Shown: positions 18,031-28,135 of the stretch, piece by piece
Position numbering within the stretch: the first letter of the stretch is position 1
How the letters are laid out: the number at the start of each line of letters is the position of its first letter
Assembly: GCA_945859865.1 (NCBI GenBank)
Contig: CAMAOY010000007.1
Coordinates: 1-40,607, forward strand
Direction: 5' to 3'
DNA from: Phenylobacterium deserti
GTDB lineage: Bacteria; Pseudomonadota; Alphaproteobacteria; Caulobacterales; Caulobacteraceae
Length of the DNA: 40,607 bases
Position numbers and translations under genes: made by a program
The notes under the pieces: model-generated
What the model was told of the DNA's origin: nothing
Database searches by the model: none
Seen by the model: only the letters and a program-made list of their open reading frames with translations

Positions 18031-19556
18031 TAGCGGATCTCGTACCGGCTTGGATCCCGGGCCAGGTTTCCGAACTTGGTGATTTCTTCTTTGTAGGACA
18101 GCCTGACCGTTCCGATCGGGCCATGACGCTGCTTACCGATGATGATCTCGGCCATGCCCGCCACCTTGTCCATGTTCTCTTGCCAGGTGAGGTGCTCCGC
18201 CGTTCCCTCGCGCGGCTCCAGGCGGCTGAGGTAGTAACTCTCCCGGTAGATGAACATCACCATGTCGGCGTCCTGCTCGATGGAGCCGGACTCCCGCAGG
18301 TCCGCCAGCTGGGGCTTCTTATCCTCCCGGTTCTCGACCTGTCGGGACAGCTGCGAGAGGGCGATGACGGGAACGTTCAGCTCCTTGGCCAGGGCCTTGA
18401 GGCTCTGGGTGATCATCGAGACTTCCTGGACCCGGTTCTCGTTCCGTTTGTCGCCCGAGGTGATCAGCTGGAGATAGTCGACGAAGATCGCATCCAGGCC
18501 ATGCTGGCGCTTCAGGCGCCGGGCCCGGGCGGTCAGCTTGGCGATGGAAAGGCCGCCGGTTGCGTCAATGTGCAGCGGCGCTTCCTGGATCTCGAGCGCC
18601 GCCTCGCGGATGCGGGCGAACTCCGAGGCGTCGATCTCTCCCTTGCGGAGCCGGTCGCTGGAGACCCCGGAGACCTCCGCCAGCAGGCGCATGGCCAGCT
18701 GCTCTGCCGACATTTCCAGGGAGAAGAAGGCGACGATGCCACCGGAAACCGTGCGCTTTGTGCCGTCGGGCTGCGGTTCCCAAGCGTAATGACGCGCCAT
18801 ATGAAAGGCGATGTTGGCTGCCAGCGAGGTCTTTCCCATCGAGGGACGCGCTGCGATGATAACCAGGTCAGAGGCATGCAGCCCGCCGATTTTCTGGTCG
18901 AGGTCGATCAGGCCGGTCGAGACGCCGGCAAGGCCCCCATCGCGCCGGTGCGCCTCGGCCGCCATCTCCAGGGCACCGCCCAGGGCATCCACGAAGGGGA
19001 TGAAACCCTGGGATGTCCCCCCAGTTTCCGCCAGCGTGTAGAGGCTCGACTCGGCCACCTCGATCTGGTCCATCGCCGACTGCGCGTCCTCGGGGGACTG
19101 TGCACGGACGGTGATTTCCCCGCCGATCCGGATCAGGTCCCGGCGGAGGGCCAGATCGTAGATGGCGCGAGCGTAGTCCGGGGCGTTGGCGGCCGGCGGG
19201 GCGCGGTCAATGAGGTCGGCGAAATAGCGGACGCCGCCAAGCGCCTCGAAGGCCGGGTCCCGGCTGAACTGCTCTGCCAGCAGGATGGGCTCAGCCAGCT
19301 GCCCCTTTCGGATCTGGGTCTGGACCGCGGTGAAGAGCCGCTGATGGAAGGGCTCGTAGAAGTGCCGGGCCTCAAGGTTGTCGCCCAGGCGCTCAAAGGC
19401 CGCGTTGTCGTAGAGCAGTGCGCCCAGCAGGGCCTGTTCGGCCTCCACGTTGGCCGGAGGGTGGGGCAGGTCCACGTCGTTGTGGGGGGAGATCAGGTCG
19501 AGAGCCGATGCGAGCGCCATCCCTTTAGGAGATCGCTTCGCAGGGGCTGGGGTCAA
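18030..19556 (-). CDS. dnaB: Replicative DNA helicase DnaB
   Basis: DLPHPPANVEAEQALLGALL N-terminus, Walker A ARPSMGKTSLA, DYLQLI, LSQLSRQVENREDKKPQLADLRESGSIEQDAD. Possible alternative start at 19520. Confidence 0.98.
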   Translation of the reverse strand: MTPAPAKRSPKGMALASALDLISPHNDVDLPHPPANVEAEQALLGALLYDNAAFERLGDNLEARHFYEPFHQRLFTAVQTQIRKGQLAEPILLAEQFSRDPAFEALGGVRYFADLIDRAPPAANAPDYARAIYDLALRRDLIRIGGEITVRAQSPEDAQSAMDQIEVAESSLYTLAETGGTSQGFIPFVDALGGALEMAAEAHRRDGGLAGVSTGLIDLDQKIGGLHASDLVIIAARPSMGKTSLAANIAFHMARHYAWEPQPDGTKRTVSGGIVAFFSLEMSAEQLAMRLLAEVSGVSSDRLRKGEIDASEFARIREAALEIQEAPLHIDATGGLSIAKLTARARRLKRQHGLDAIFVDYLQLITSGDKRNENRVQEVSMITQSLKALAKELNVPVIALSQLSRQVENREDKKPQLADLRESGSIEQDADMVMFIYRESYYLSRLEPREGTAEHLTWQENMDKVAGMAEIIIGKQRHGPIGTVRLSYKEEITKFGNLARDPSRYEIR

Positions 19557-19641
19557 GGCGTCACCCGCCTCGATGCACAGGATTCCGCAGCCTGTGGAAA
19601 AGGGCCGCCGGGTCCGGTGAGACCGGACCCGGCGCGTCCCC

Positions 19642-22062
19642 CTACCAATTGTAGCTCAGGCGAGCGTAGACATAGCGGCCGTTGAAGCCAAAGGGCGAGA
19701 AGCCCGGGAAGGCGTTGGGGCCGTTGGTGTTGACCGTCACCGGGGTCCGGTTCGGATACTCGTCCAGGGCGTTGGTCACGCCCAGGGCCAGGCCGAGCCC
19801 GGCGTCGCTATTCCAGCGGGCTTCGACGTCCAGGAGGACGTGTTCGCCGACCGGGTAGTCGAGGGCGGGGTTGTTGCTCGGCGACAGCACGTCACCGTAA
19901 CGGGTCAGCTTGCCGGAGACCCCGAAGGGCCCTTGGGTCCAGTCCGCGTTCAGGACGTACTTGGAGGCGGGGGTACCCTCTTCGAAGGTCAGGCGGTTGG
20001 CGCGGTCGAACAGGGGCGGGGGAACCGGGAGGTTCTCCAGGACCGAGGTCTTCGGCACACCCGTCACGCTGGTGTCGTTGTAGTTGGCGGCACCGGTGAG
20101 ATCGAGTTGGCCGAGGGTGTCCAGGTCCCAGCGGTAGCGGGCGACGATGTCGATGCCCTTGGTCTCGGTGTCCACGCCGTTGATGAAGAAGCGCGCGGCG
20201 CCGAGCTGGGCGTTGCTGCCGGGCGGGTTGATCAGGCCGCAGATGGCCTGGGCCGTGGGCGTCCCCGACGGGTTGCACTGGATGTTCTCGGAGAGGACGA
20301 TCCGGTTGTTGATATCGATGCGGTAGGCGTCGACGGTGGCCTCGAAGCCGCCAGTCCGGAAGACCAGGCCCAGGGAGTAGTTCACCGAATCTTCAGGCTG
20401 CAGGGCCTTGCCGCCCAGCGACTTGGCCACGGCGCTGGTCGCCGGGAAGGTCCCGACCTCCACCGGCGTGCTGACCCCATTGACTGACAGGAAGTTCGTC
20501 GAGGTCGCCGTGAAGTACTGCTGCTGCAGGGCCGGGGCCCGGAAGCCGGTGGCCGCAGTGCCGCGAACGGCGATCATCTCGTTGAAGTCGTAGCGACCCG
20601 AGATCTTGCCAGTCGTCTTGGATCCGAAGTCCGAATAGTTCTCGTAGCGCACTGCGATGTCGACCCCGAAAGCGTCCGTCACCGGCAGGTCAAGATCGGC
20701 GTAGACCGACTGGGAGTTCCGGTCCTTGTCCACTTCGTTGCCGGGCTGGAAGCCGGGGAAGCCCTGGGAGCCCGCCGCCTTGCCGGCCACGCCACCAAAC
20801 ACCCACGAGGCGCGGTCGCCCTGGGTGATCTGGTAATGCTCGCGACGGTATTCCGCGCCGAGAGCGAGGTTGGCGGGCTTGGCGAGGCCGAAGTCCAGGG
20901 CCCGACGGCCGCCGACCTGGGCGACCAGCTGGTCGTACTGCATCTTGCCGGCGTCAAAGTCGGTGGGAGAGCCGACGCCCATGGAGGCGTTGACGGAATC
21001 CCGGACGCCGTAGTGGACCTGATTGAAGCCATAGACGAGGCCAGCATCGATTTCAAAGCCGCCCAGGGTCCCGCGGACGCCGCCGGCGGCGGTGTAGTCG
21101 TCAATGTCCGTCGTGATGAGGGGCAGGAAGCCGATCGGCCAGACCGCAGGTACGTTATTGGAGTTGTTGGCCAGCCGCGGGTTGGCGGCGCTATCCGTCT
21201 TGCGCTTCTGGTAACCGCCGAAGCCATAGAGCGACCAGTCGTCGTTGAGCGGCTTTCCGGCATTGCCGTAGACCGTGATCTGGTCGACCTGGGGATCGCC
21301 GAAGCGCGAGGTGACCTTTGTGGGCGTGATCCGCGGATCGAGGTCACCGCGGCTGGTCGGGTTGCGGAACAGGTACTCGCCGCTGACCGTCAGGAAGCCA
21401 TCCGAGCCCAGCTTCAGGCCCTGCCAGCCCGAGAGGGCGAAGGTCGGTCCGTCGGTCTTGTCGCGGCCCTGGAGATTGCGGGCGGTGCGGACGCGGGTGT
21501 CGTAGACGCCATAGGTCATGGAGGCCGAACCGCCCTCATCCGCCTCACGGAGGCGCATGTTGATCACGCCGGCGATGGCGTCCGAGCCGTACTGAGCCGA
21601 GGCACCGTCGCGAAGGACTTCAATCCGATCGACGGCCACCGTCGGAATGGCGTTCAGGTCGACGGCGGCCGAGCCGCGGCCGATCGAGCCGTTGACGTTG
21701 ACCAGGGCCGAAGCGTGGCGACGCATGCCGTTGATGAGGACAAGGGTCTGATCCGGGGCAAGGCCGCGCAGGGTGGCCGGGCGCACGCTGTCTGTGCCGT
21801 CTGTGATGGACGGGCGCGGGAAGGTGAGAGAGGGGGCGACAGCCGCCAGCGCGGCGGCCATTTCTGTCGTGCCCTGCCGGGTCAGGGCTTCCGTGGAGAT
21901 GACGTCGACAGGCGCCAGGGTCTCGAGGCGCGTACGGCCTTCGGTCCGGCTGCCGGTGACGACGAGTTCCTCGACGTCTCCGCCTGGGGCGGCGGCCTGG
22001 GCGGCACCAGCCAGAAGCGAGACAGCGGACACGGCCGCAAACAGGAAGGCGCGAGAGTTCAT
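19642..22062 (-). CDS. TonB-dependent receptor
   Basis: Signal peptide MNSRAFLFAAVSAVSLLAGAAQA, TonB box VEELVVTGSR, plug VDRIEVLRDGASAQYGSDAIAGVINMRL, terminal YARLSYNW. ORF track start 22110; MNSRAF at 22062 more likely. Confidence 0.93.
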   Translation of the reverse strand: MNSRAFLFAAVSAVSLLAGAAQAAAPGGDVEELVVTGSRTEGRTRLETLAPVDVISTEALTRQGTTEMAAALAAVAPSLTFPRPSITDGTDSVRPATLRGLAPDQTLVLINGMRRHASALVNVNGSIGRGSAAVDLNAIPTVAVDRIEVLRDGASAQYGSDAIAGVINMRLREADEGGSASMTYGVYDTRVRTARNLQGRDKTDGPTFALSGWQGLKLGSDGFLTVSGEYLFRNPTSRGDLDPRITPTKVTSRFGDPQVDQITVYGNAGKPLNDDWSLYGFGGYQKRKTDSAANPRLANNSNNVPAVWPIGFLPLITTDIDDYTAAGGVRGTLGGFEIDAGLVYGFNQVHYGVRDSVNASMGVGSPTDFDAGKMQYDQLVAQVGGRRALDFGLAKPANLALGAEYRREHYQITQGDRASWVFGGVAGKAAGSQGFPGFQPGNEVDKDRNSQSVYADLDLPVTDAFGVDIAVRYENYSDFGSKTTGKISGRYDFNEMIAVRGTAATGFRAPALQQQYFTATSTNFLSVNGVSTPVEVGTFPATSAVAKSLGGKALQPEDSVNYSLGLVFRTGGFEATVDAYRIDINNRIVLSENIQCNPSGTPTAQAICGLINPPGSNAQLGAARFFINGVDTETKGIDIVARYRWDLDTLGQLDLTGAANYNDTSVTGVPKTSVLENLPVPPPLFDRANRLTFEEGTPASKYVLNADWTQGPFGVSGKLTRYGDVLSPSNNPALDYPVGEHVLLDVEARWNSDAGLGLALGVTNALDEYPNRTPVTVNTNGPNAFPGFSPFGFNGRYVYARLSYNW

Positions 22063-22134
22063 GGGTATCTTCCGGGCAGAGAACGCGGGGAAAGCCCCGT
22101 CATTCAACATCTAGTGTGCGTCTGCCGTTTTCTA

Positions 22135-22151
22135 TGTCACTTAAATGTCAC
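22135..22151. promoter_or_regulatory. Direct repeat TGTCAC-N5-TGTCAC upstream of the second TonB receptor
   Basis: Two identical hexamers at 22135-22140 and 22146-22151, 11-bp period, about 73 bp upstream of the receptor start. Confidence 0.35.
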
Positions 22152-22185
22152 AAAAGCGTATGTCGAGGGCGCTGGGCTTGGCGCA

Positions 22186-22221
22186 CTAAAAAGGGCGCGG
22201 AGCCATTCGGATCCGCGCCCT
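22186..22221 (-). terminator. Rho-independent terminator of the rpsF-rpsR-rplI operon
   Basis: On the minus strand: AGGGCGCGGA-N10-TCCGCGCCCT followed by TTTTAG; 23 bp downstream of the rplI stop. Confidence 0.85.
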
Positions 22222-22243
22222 CCTCGTCTTTGTGAAAGGCCGA

Positions 22244-22825
22244 TCAGCCTTCGTAATCGCCTTCTTGCTTGCCGGCGCCGCCCGCGAGCATGTCATGGGC
22301 GGTCTCTTCGGCCGCCGCCCGGTCTTCAGCGAACTGGGACTCGAGGATGTTCTCACCCCGGGCCTGACGCATGGCCTCGTCCTCGGACCGGGCGATGTTC
22401 AGGATGATGGTCACGGAGACTTCAGCGTGCAGCTTCACCTTCACCTCGTGGAGGCCGAGGGTCTTGATGGGCTTGTCCAGCACCACCATCGAGCGCTCGA
22501 CCTTGCCGCCGCCCGCATTGATGATGTCGGAGACGTCCCGGCCGCTGACCGAGCCGTAGAGCTGGCCGCTCTCACCCGCCTGGCGGATGAGGATGTAGGC
22601 GGTCCCATCCAGGGTTTCCCCGGAACCGGCAGCTTGTTCCCGGGTACGCTGGTTGCGGGCCTCGAGTTCGGCGCGCTGGGCCTCGAACACCTTCAGGCTC
22701 GACGCATTGGCGCGCAGGGCCTTGCCCCGGGGGAGGAGGAAGTTGCGGGCGAAACCGTCCTTGACGGTGACCACGTCGCCGAGGGCGCCGCGGCCTTCGA
22801 TCCGCTCCAGAAGAATAACCTTCAT
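22244..22825 (-). CDS. rplI: 50S ribosomal protein L9
   Basis: MKVILLERIEGRGALGDVVTVKDGFARNFLLPRGKAL is the canonical L9 signature. Confidence 0.98.
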   Translation of the reverse strand: MKVILLERIEGRGALGDVVTVKDGFARNFLLPRGKALRANASSLKVFEAQRAELEARNQRTREQAAGSGETLDGTAYILIRQAGESGQLYGSVSGRDVSDIINAGGGKVERSMVVLDKPIKTLGLHEVKVKLHAEVSVTIILNIARSEDEAMRQARGENILESQFAEDRAAAEETAHDMLAGGAGKQEGDYEG

Positions 22826-22837
22826 GTTCGGATCTCC

Positions 22838-23101
22838 TTACTTCACGACATAGGGCAGAAGGGCGAGGAAGCGGGCGCGCTTGATGGCGCGAGCCAGTTC
22901 ACGCTGCTTCTTGGCCGACACGGCGGTGATGCGGGACGGCACGATCTTGCCGCGCTCGGAAATGTAGCGCTGCAGGAGCTTAACGTCCTTGTAATCGATC
23001 TTCGGAGCGCCGGCGCCCGAGAACGGGCAGACCTTGCGGCGGCGGAAGAAGGGGCGGCGGGCGGTCGCGGCGGGCGCGGCGGCTGCGGTTTCTTCGGTCA
23101 T
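22838..23101 (-). CDS. rpsR: 30S ribosomal protein S18
   Basis: [15 protein letters not shown]...[51 protein letters not shown]. Confidence 0.98.
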   Translation of the reverse strand: MTEETAAAAPAATARRPFFRRRKVCPFSGAGAPKIDYKDVKLLQRYISERGKIVPSRITAVSAKKQRELARAIKRARFLALLPYVVK

Positions 23102-23118
23102 GGGTTCGGCCTCCGGTC

Positions 23119-23484
23119 TCAGTACGAGTCGTCGCGACGGGGCTCGCGCTCGCGTTCGCGGTCGCGGCGGGCGAGGATCGGGGACAGCTCGAGATCGAGT
23201 TCCTCGACGCGGATGGTCATGAAGCGCAGCACGTCCTCATTGAGGGACAACTGCCTCTCCATTTCCTTGACGGCCGGGGCCGGGGAGTCGAGGGCGAGAA
23301 GAGAATAATGTCCCTTACGGTTCTTCTTGATCCGGAAGGTCAGGTTACGCAGGCCCCAGTACTCGATCTTGGCCACGGCACCGCCGTGTTCCTCGATAAC
23401 CGACTTGATCTGGTCGTTCAGGGCTTCGGCCTGCTGCGGCGAAATGTCCTGCCGTGAAATGACGACGTGCTCGTAGAGCGCCAT
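23119..23484 (-). CDS. rpsF: 30S ribosomal protein S6
   Basis: [27 protein letters not shown]...[29 protein letters not shown] track start 23592 is over-extended, ATG at 23484. Confidence 0.97.
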   Translation of the reverse strand: MALYEHVVISRQDISPQQAEALNDQIKSVIEEHGGAVAKIEYWGLRNLTFRIKKNRKGHYSLLALDSPAPAVKEMERQLSLNEDVLRFMTIRVEELDLELSPILARRDREREREPRRDDSY

Positions 23485-23700
23485 GTGTCCTTTATCCCAT
23501 TTGGAGGGCGGCGAGTCCTTCGGCGGGTAACCGGAGGATACGATGGATCTCGGGCTGGCGGACGGGGCTTTCCCGTCCCTTTGGCGCTCCAACCCGTGAC
23601 CGCCTTCCGTTGAAGACGCGGTCCTTAGAGGAAAGCGGGGCCGGGTGCAAGGAAGACGGGCGTCCTCTCCGGTTCCGGCCCCACGCGGACTTCGCGAGTC

Positions 23701-24267
23701 CTACTTCCGCTTGCCGGCCTTCCAGGCCTTGACGGCGCCGAGGGTCTGGTCGACGTGGTCATTGGGATTGAGGTTGTCGTAGGCGTGGATCACGGTGCCG
23801 TCGGGCGCGATCACGTAGGACACACGGCCCGAGAGGCCCGGCATCGACATTCCGTTCATGCTCATGGGGGCGTCGTAGCGCTTGGCGATTGCAGCGCCCG
23901 GATCCGCTGCCACGGGGAACTTGCCACCGCAGCTCTCGGTGTCCTTGGAGAACTCGGCGAGCCGCTCGAGCTTGCCGGAGGTGACGCCGATCACGGTCGC
24001 CCCATTGGCCTTGAATTCATCCACAGCCTCGGAGAACAGGTGCGCTTCGACATTGCATCCCGAGGTGTACGCAGACGGGAAGAAGTACAGGACCACGGGC
24101 CCCTTCTTCAGGCTGTCAGCCAGCTTGTAGGTGAAGGCATTGCCGGCCAGGTAGGCGGGGGCGCTGAAGTCCGGAGCCTTGGCACCATCAGCCAGTTTTG
24201 CGGCGGCGGGGGAGGCGGCGACGGCGATGGCCGCGACGGCGGTGGCAAGCAGGGCGTTACGAAGCAT
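23701..24267 (-). CDS. Periplasmic peroxiredoxin (AhpC/TSA, Bcp-like)
   Basis: Signal peptide MLRNALLATAVAAIAVAASPAAA; GPVVLYFFPSAYTSGCNVEAHLF catalytic region. Confidence 0.88.
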   Translation of the reverse strand: MLRNALLATAVAAIAVAASPAAAKLADGAKAPDFSAPAYLAGNAFTYKLADSLKKGPVVLYFFPSAYTSGCNVEAHLFSEAVDEFKANGATVIGVTSGKLERLAEFSKDTESCGGKFPVAADPGAAIAKRYDAPMSMNGMSMPGLSGRVSYVIAPDGTVIHAYDNLNPNDHVDQTLGAVKAWKAGKRK

Positions 24268-24382
24268 CGAATTTCCTCCTGGGCGGTCGAAACGACTGCC
24301 AAATCGCTTAGGGTTGGGCTACTGCACGGCGGTCGTCCGGTGGGTCCGGACGGCGCGGAAATCACGCTGACCGGGATATAGG

Positions 24383-25345
24383 ATGACCAGCCCGCCATTG
24401 CGACCCGTTCTCGAACAGATCGAACTTCCCGGGTTTCCCGGGCATTACAGGGGCAAGGTCCGCGAGAACTACGATCTGGCTGACGGCCGGCGGATCCTCA
24501 TCGCCACCGACCGGCTCTCCGCCTTCGACCGGATCCTGGCGGCCATCCCCTACAAGGGCCAGGTGCTCACCCAGACCGCACGTTACTGGTTCGAGAAGAC
24601 CGCCGACATCTGCCCGAACCATGTCCTGGAGTATCCGGACCCGAACGTCGTCGTGGGACGCCGCCTGGACATCCTGCCTGTCGAGATCGTCGTGCGCGCC
24701 TTCCTTGCGGGAACCACGGGAACTTCCGTCCTCACCCTCTATGGCCAGGGGGCCCGGGACATGTACGGCGTGCGGCTTCCGGATGGCCTTCGGCCAAATC
24801 AGCGCCTGCCCAATGTGATCCTGACCCCGACCTCCAAGGCCTTTGACGGTGGCCATGACGAGCCCCTGAGCCCGGCAGAGATCCTGGAACAGGGCCTTCT
24901 CAGCCCGGCCCAGTGGGAGGAGGTGTCCACATGCGCCCTCTCCCTTTTTGAACGCGGCCAGGCCCTGGCGGCGGAACGTGGTCTCATCCTGGCGGACACA
25001 AAGTACGAGTTCGGCCTCGACCCGGACGGGCGCATCCTGCTCGCCGACGAGATCCACACCCCGGACTCGAGCCGTTACTGGATGTCCGACAGCTATGAAC
25101 AGCGCTTCGAGGCCGGGCAAAGACCCGACAGCTTCGACAAGGACTTCGTGCGCAGCTGGGTGTCCGGGCGCTGCGATCCCTATGTCGACCCGATCCCGGC
25201 CATTCCCCCCGAGATGATCGAGCAGACCTCGGATGTCTACGTCGATGCCTTCCAGCGGATTACCAGCCAGGCCTTCGACCTCCCGCCGCCCGGCCAGGAC
25301 ATCGCCGCGCGAATCCGGCGCAACCTCGCCGCATACGCTTCCTGA
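24383..25345 (+). CDS. purC: Phosphoribosylaminoimidazole-succinocarboxamide synthase
   Basis: [54 protein letters not shown]. Confidence 0.96.
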   Translation: MTSPPLRPVLEQIELPGFPGHYRGKVRENYDLADGRRILIATDRLSAFDRILAAIPYKGQVLTQTARYWFEKTADICPNHVLEYPDPNVVVGRRLDILPVEIVVRAFLAGTTGTSVLTLYGQGARDMYGVRLPDGLRPNQRLPNVILTPTSKAFDGGHDEPLSPAEILEQGLLSPAQWEEVSTCALSLFERGQALAAERGLILADTKYEFGLDPDGRILLADEIHTPDSSRYWMSDSYEQRFEAGQRPDSFDKDFVRSWVSGRCDPYVDPIPAIPPEMIEQTSDVYVDAFQRITSQAFDLPPPGQDIAARIRRNLAAYAS

Positions 25346-25386
25346 TCCCTTTCCGATCCACTGGATTTTCTGCCGGATATTTCCCG

Positions 25387-26169
25387 ATGACCGAACAACC
25401 CTTCTTCCTGCGTGATGGTGAAGCCTTCCTGCCCCAGGCCTCCGGACGAGGACCCTGGAATCCGGACTCTCTTCATGGACGGGTGGTCATCGGCCTGATG
25501 GGACACGCCCTGGAAACCGCCTTCGGGTCCGAGGAATTCATTCCCGCCCGCCTGACCGTGGACATGTACCGCCTGCCAAACTTCGACCCCATTGAGGTCA
25601 GGACCACACTGGTCCGCGAGGGCGGGCGCATCCGGATGGCCGAAGCCGAGCTGCTGTCGGGCGGCAAGAGCTCAGCAAAGGCCTCCTGCCAGTTTCTTCG
25701 GCGGACGGAGAATGCTCTTGGCAAGACCTGGAGCCCGCGGGACTGGGATGCACCCCATCCGGACTCCATCCCCGATCCGGACCCATCGAAGGCTCCCATG
25801 GGGCGCATGTGGGCTGTGAAGCCGATCAAGGGCGGGTTCGGCGCGGAGGGCGACCGGCAGGTCTGGATGCGGGAGGTGCGCGAGCTTGTCGGTGGCGTCG
25901 CCCTGACCCCGTTCCAGCGCGTGGCCGTCGCCGCAGACTTTGCCAGTCCCTTCGCCCACGCCTCGTCTGACCAGGGCCTCGGCTACATCAACACGGACGT
26001 CACGGTGTACCTCCACCGGCTCCCGGCGTCGGAATGGATTGGCTTCCAGTCGGTCAACCACCAGGCCACCGATGGCGTCGCGGTGGGCGAATGCTGGCTC
26101 CACGATTCCGAGGGGTCGATCGGGTTCGCAAGCTGCGCGGCCCTGGCCCAGAGGCGTACGCCCCGCTGA
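25387..26169 (+). CDS. Acyl-CoA thioesterase-like (hotdog) family protein
   Basis: FIPARLTVDMYRLPNFDPIEVRTTLVREGGRIRMAEAEL...YINTDVTVYLHRLPASEWIGFQ...GECWLHDSEGSIGFASCAALAQ pattern of double-hotdog thioesterases. Confidence 0.75.
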   Translation: MTEQPFFLRDGEAFLPQASGRGPWNPDSLHGRVVIGLMGHALETAFGSEEFIPARLTVDMYRLPNFDPIEVRTTLVREGGRIRMAEAELLSGGKSSAKASCQFLRRTENALGKTWSPRDWDAPHPDSIPDPDPSKAPMGRMWAVKPIKGGFGAEGDRQVWMREVRELVGGVALTPFQRVAVAADFASPFAHASSDQGLGYINTDVTVYLHRLPASEWIGFQSVNHQATDGVAVGECWLHDSEGSIGFASCAALAQRRTPR

Positions 26170-26175
26170 CCGCCC

Positions 26176-26745
26176 TCAGAACCCCTTGAGATCGGGATCC
26201 AGGACCTGCCCGGCGTCGAGGGGGACTCCGAAGGTGTTCAGGATCATTGAGACCTGGGTGTATTGGCCGACCGTGTAGACGAGGTCCATGCGCTGCTTCT
26301 CGGTAAAGTGGGCCGAAAGCGCCGCCCAGGTGGGGTCGGCAATAAACTTGTCGGTGTGCAGTTCATCGGTGGCCCGGAGGAGGAGGCGGTCGTCCTCCGA
26401 CCAGTCAGCGGCGTCCGCACCCTGCTTGATACGGGCGATCTCCGGGGCGGTGAGGCCGTCCCGCAGTCCGATCGCCACGTGCTGGGTCCATTCGTACCCC
26501 GACTTGCAGAGGTAACCGACCCTCAGGATCACAAGCTCGCGCTGCCGGGGCGGGAGGTCGTTCCGGCGCGACAGGATGTAGTTGCCCCAGGCGAGGAAAC
26601 CGCGCGCGGCCTTGGGTGTCCGGGCCAGGGTCCGGAAGATGTTCAGCACCCGGCCGGTCGCGGCCATGGGGGCTGTGAGTTCCCTCTGGTCGGCGTCCAT
26701 CTCGGAGTCCGCCAGGGGGGCGATGCGGGGGGCGGAAAGTCTCAT
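26176..26745 (-). CDS. Carboxymuconolactone decarboxylase (CMD/AhpD-like) family protein
   Basis: LPPRQRELVILRVGYLCKSGYEWTQHVAIGLRDGLTAPEI is typical CMD; ATG at 26745 (ORF track start 26886 overlaps another small frame). Confidence 0.88.
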   Translation of the reverse strand: MRLSAPRIAPLADSEMDADQRELTAPMAATGRVLNIFRTLARTPKAARGFLAWGNYILSRRNDLPPRQRELVILRVGYLCKSGYEWTQHVAIGLRDGLTAPEIARIKQGADAADWSEDDRLLLRATDELHTDKFIADPTWAALSAHFTEKQRMDLVYTVGQYTQVSMILNTFGVPLDAGQVLDPDLKGF

Positions 26746-26761
26746 CGGGCCAACTCCGGGA

Positions 26762-26899
26762 TCAGGCGCGCATGACGAACGGGACCATCTGCGCCAGGAG
26801 CAGGAGCCCCAGCGCCACCAGCAGGAGCCGCCCCAGCAGTCGGTTTCGGCGTATGCGCGCCGCTTCGACATCAGGATCAGGCGCAACTGGATTGTTCAT
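26762..26899 (-). CDS. Small single-TM membrane protein (45 aa), absent from ORF track
   Basis: Hand translation: MNNPVAPDPDVEAARIRRNRLLGRLLLVALGLLLLAQMVPFVMRA*. Begins 5 nt after the dehydrogenase stop and ends 16 nt before the CMD start; positive-inside cluster precedes the TM. Confidence 0.65.
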   Translation of the reverse strand: MNNPVAPDPDVEAARIRRNRLLGRLLLVALGLLLLAQMVPFVMRA

Positions 26900-26904
26900 T
26901 TTCT

Positions 26905-27990
26905 CTATTTTCTCGTAGGTTCAACAAGGATTTTCACGTGCACCTCAGGGTCCCCGAGGGTGACGAAAGCGTCTGCCACACCCTCCAGGCCCACCTTGCC
27001 GGTCACCACGCCGGAGACATCTATGATCCCATCCGAGATCTGCCGCAGGGTATGGGCGAACTCGTCCGGCGTGTAGCCGAACACGAAGGTCAGTTCCATT
27101 TCCTTGGTGATGGCGATGGCCGGCTCGATCTTGTCGGTCTCCATGCACACCCCGGCCACGACGATCTGTCCGCCAGAGGGTGCCGCCTCGATCAGGGTCT
27201 GCAGTATGCCTGGGGCGCCGACACACTCGAACACCACCGGGCGGCCGAAAGACTTGCCCATCATCCGCGCCATGGACTGGGCCGCGCGCTGCACCGGCAC
27301 ACCATAGCTGTCCCACCGGGCGTGCGGGCTTTCCTGGGCAGGATCGATCACCAGGTCGGCGCCAAGCCGTTCCGCTGCGGCCCTGCGGCGGGGCGAATAG
27401 TCGGTGGCGATCACTGGCCCGTGGCCGCGCGCCTTCAGGGCCGCGATGACCGCAAGGCCCACCGGGCCGCAGCCCACCACCATGCAGACCGAATCGCGGT
27501 CGAGCCGGGCCTTGGCGACGGCATGCTCACCGACGGCAAAGGGCTCGGTCAGGGCTGCCTGGTCGGTGGGGAGGCCGTTCGGTACCTCCAGCACCATGGC
27601 CTCGGTCAGCAGCATGCGTTCGGCAAACCCTCCGGGAAGGCGATTTGAAAAGCCCAGGGACTCCATGCCGGTCTCGGTCAGGGTGACGGGGACCGAGACG
27701 ACCCGGGCGCCCGTCCGGATCGTCCGGGTCGAGCCCGGGCCGTGATCCAGGACTTCGGCGCAGAACTCGTGGCCGAACACCGTGTCCGCTGTGGGGTCGA
27801 AACCACTCGCGAAACCGCCGTTCCCGCGGGCCGCCGTCTCAATCATGTGCTCCATGTGATGGAGGGCGTGGAGGTCCGACCCACAGATGCCGCAGGCGAG
27901 GGTGCGGACCAGCAACTGGCCGGGTCCGGGGGTCAGGTCCGGGATCTCTTCGCAGACGAGTTGCTTGTTACGGCGGATAACGGCGCGCAT
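26905..27990 (-). CDS. Zinc-binding dehydrogenase (MDR/alcohol dehydrogenase family)
   Basis: LACGICGSDLHAL, GHEFCAEV, VVGCGPVGLAVIAALKARG; start MRAVIRRNKQL at 27990. Confidence 0.9.
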   Translation of the reverse strand: MRAVIRRNKQLVCEEIPDLTPGPGQLLVRTLACGICGSDLHALHHMEHMIETAARGNGGFASGFDPTADTVFGHEFCAEVLDHGPGSTRTIRTGARVVSVPVTLTETGMESLGFSNRLPGGFAERMLLTEAMVLEVPNGLPTDQAALTEPFAVGEHAVAKARLDRDSVCMVVGCGPVGLAVIAALKARGHGPVIATDYSPRRRAAAERLGADLVIDPAQESPHARWDSYGVPVQRAAQSMARMMGKSFGRPVVFECVGAPGILQTLIEAAPSGGQIVVAGVCMETDKIEPAIAITKEMELTFVFGYTPDEFAHTLRQISDGIIDVSGVVTGKVGLEGVADAFVTLGDPEVHVKILVEPTRK

Positions 27991-28135
27991 GGCTCCCTCC
28001 CCGGGGATATGGATTTCCTGGCCATAATGACGGCGCAGGGCAGCCATGGCCAGAGCCACCGCCCCTCGGCTTGCCGGGGACCAGCTTATCCCCTAACCCT
28101 CGCCCAACGCGAGTATTTCGGGAGGAGCGCCGGTC

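Noticed and set aside
18123-19685. 520-aa plus-strand ORF opposite dnaB
   Set aside because: Spurious antisense frame; dnaB on the minus strand carries all helicase motifs.
20836-22407. 523-aa plus-strand ORF opposite the TonB receptor
   Set aside because: No domain features; runs through the receptor promoter and the rplI terminator, which a real gene would be unlikely to do.
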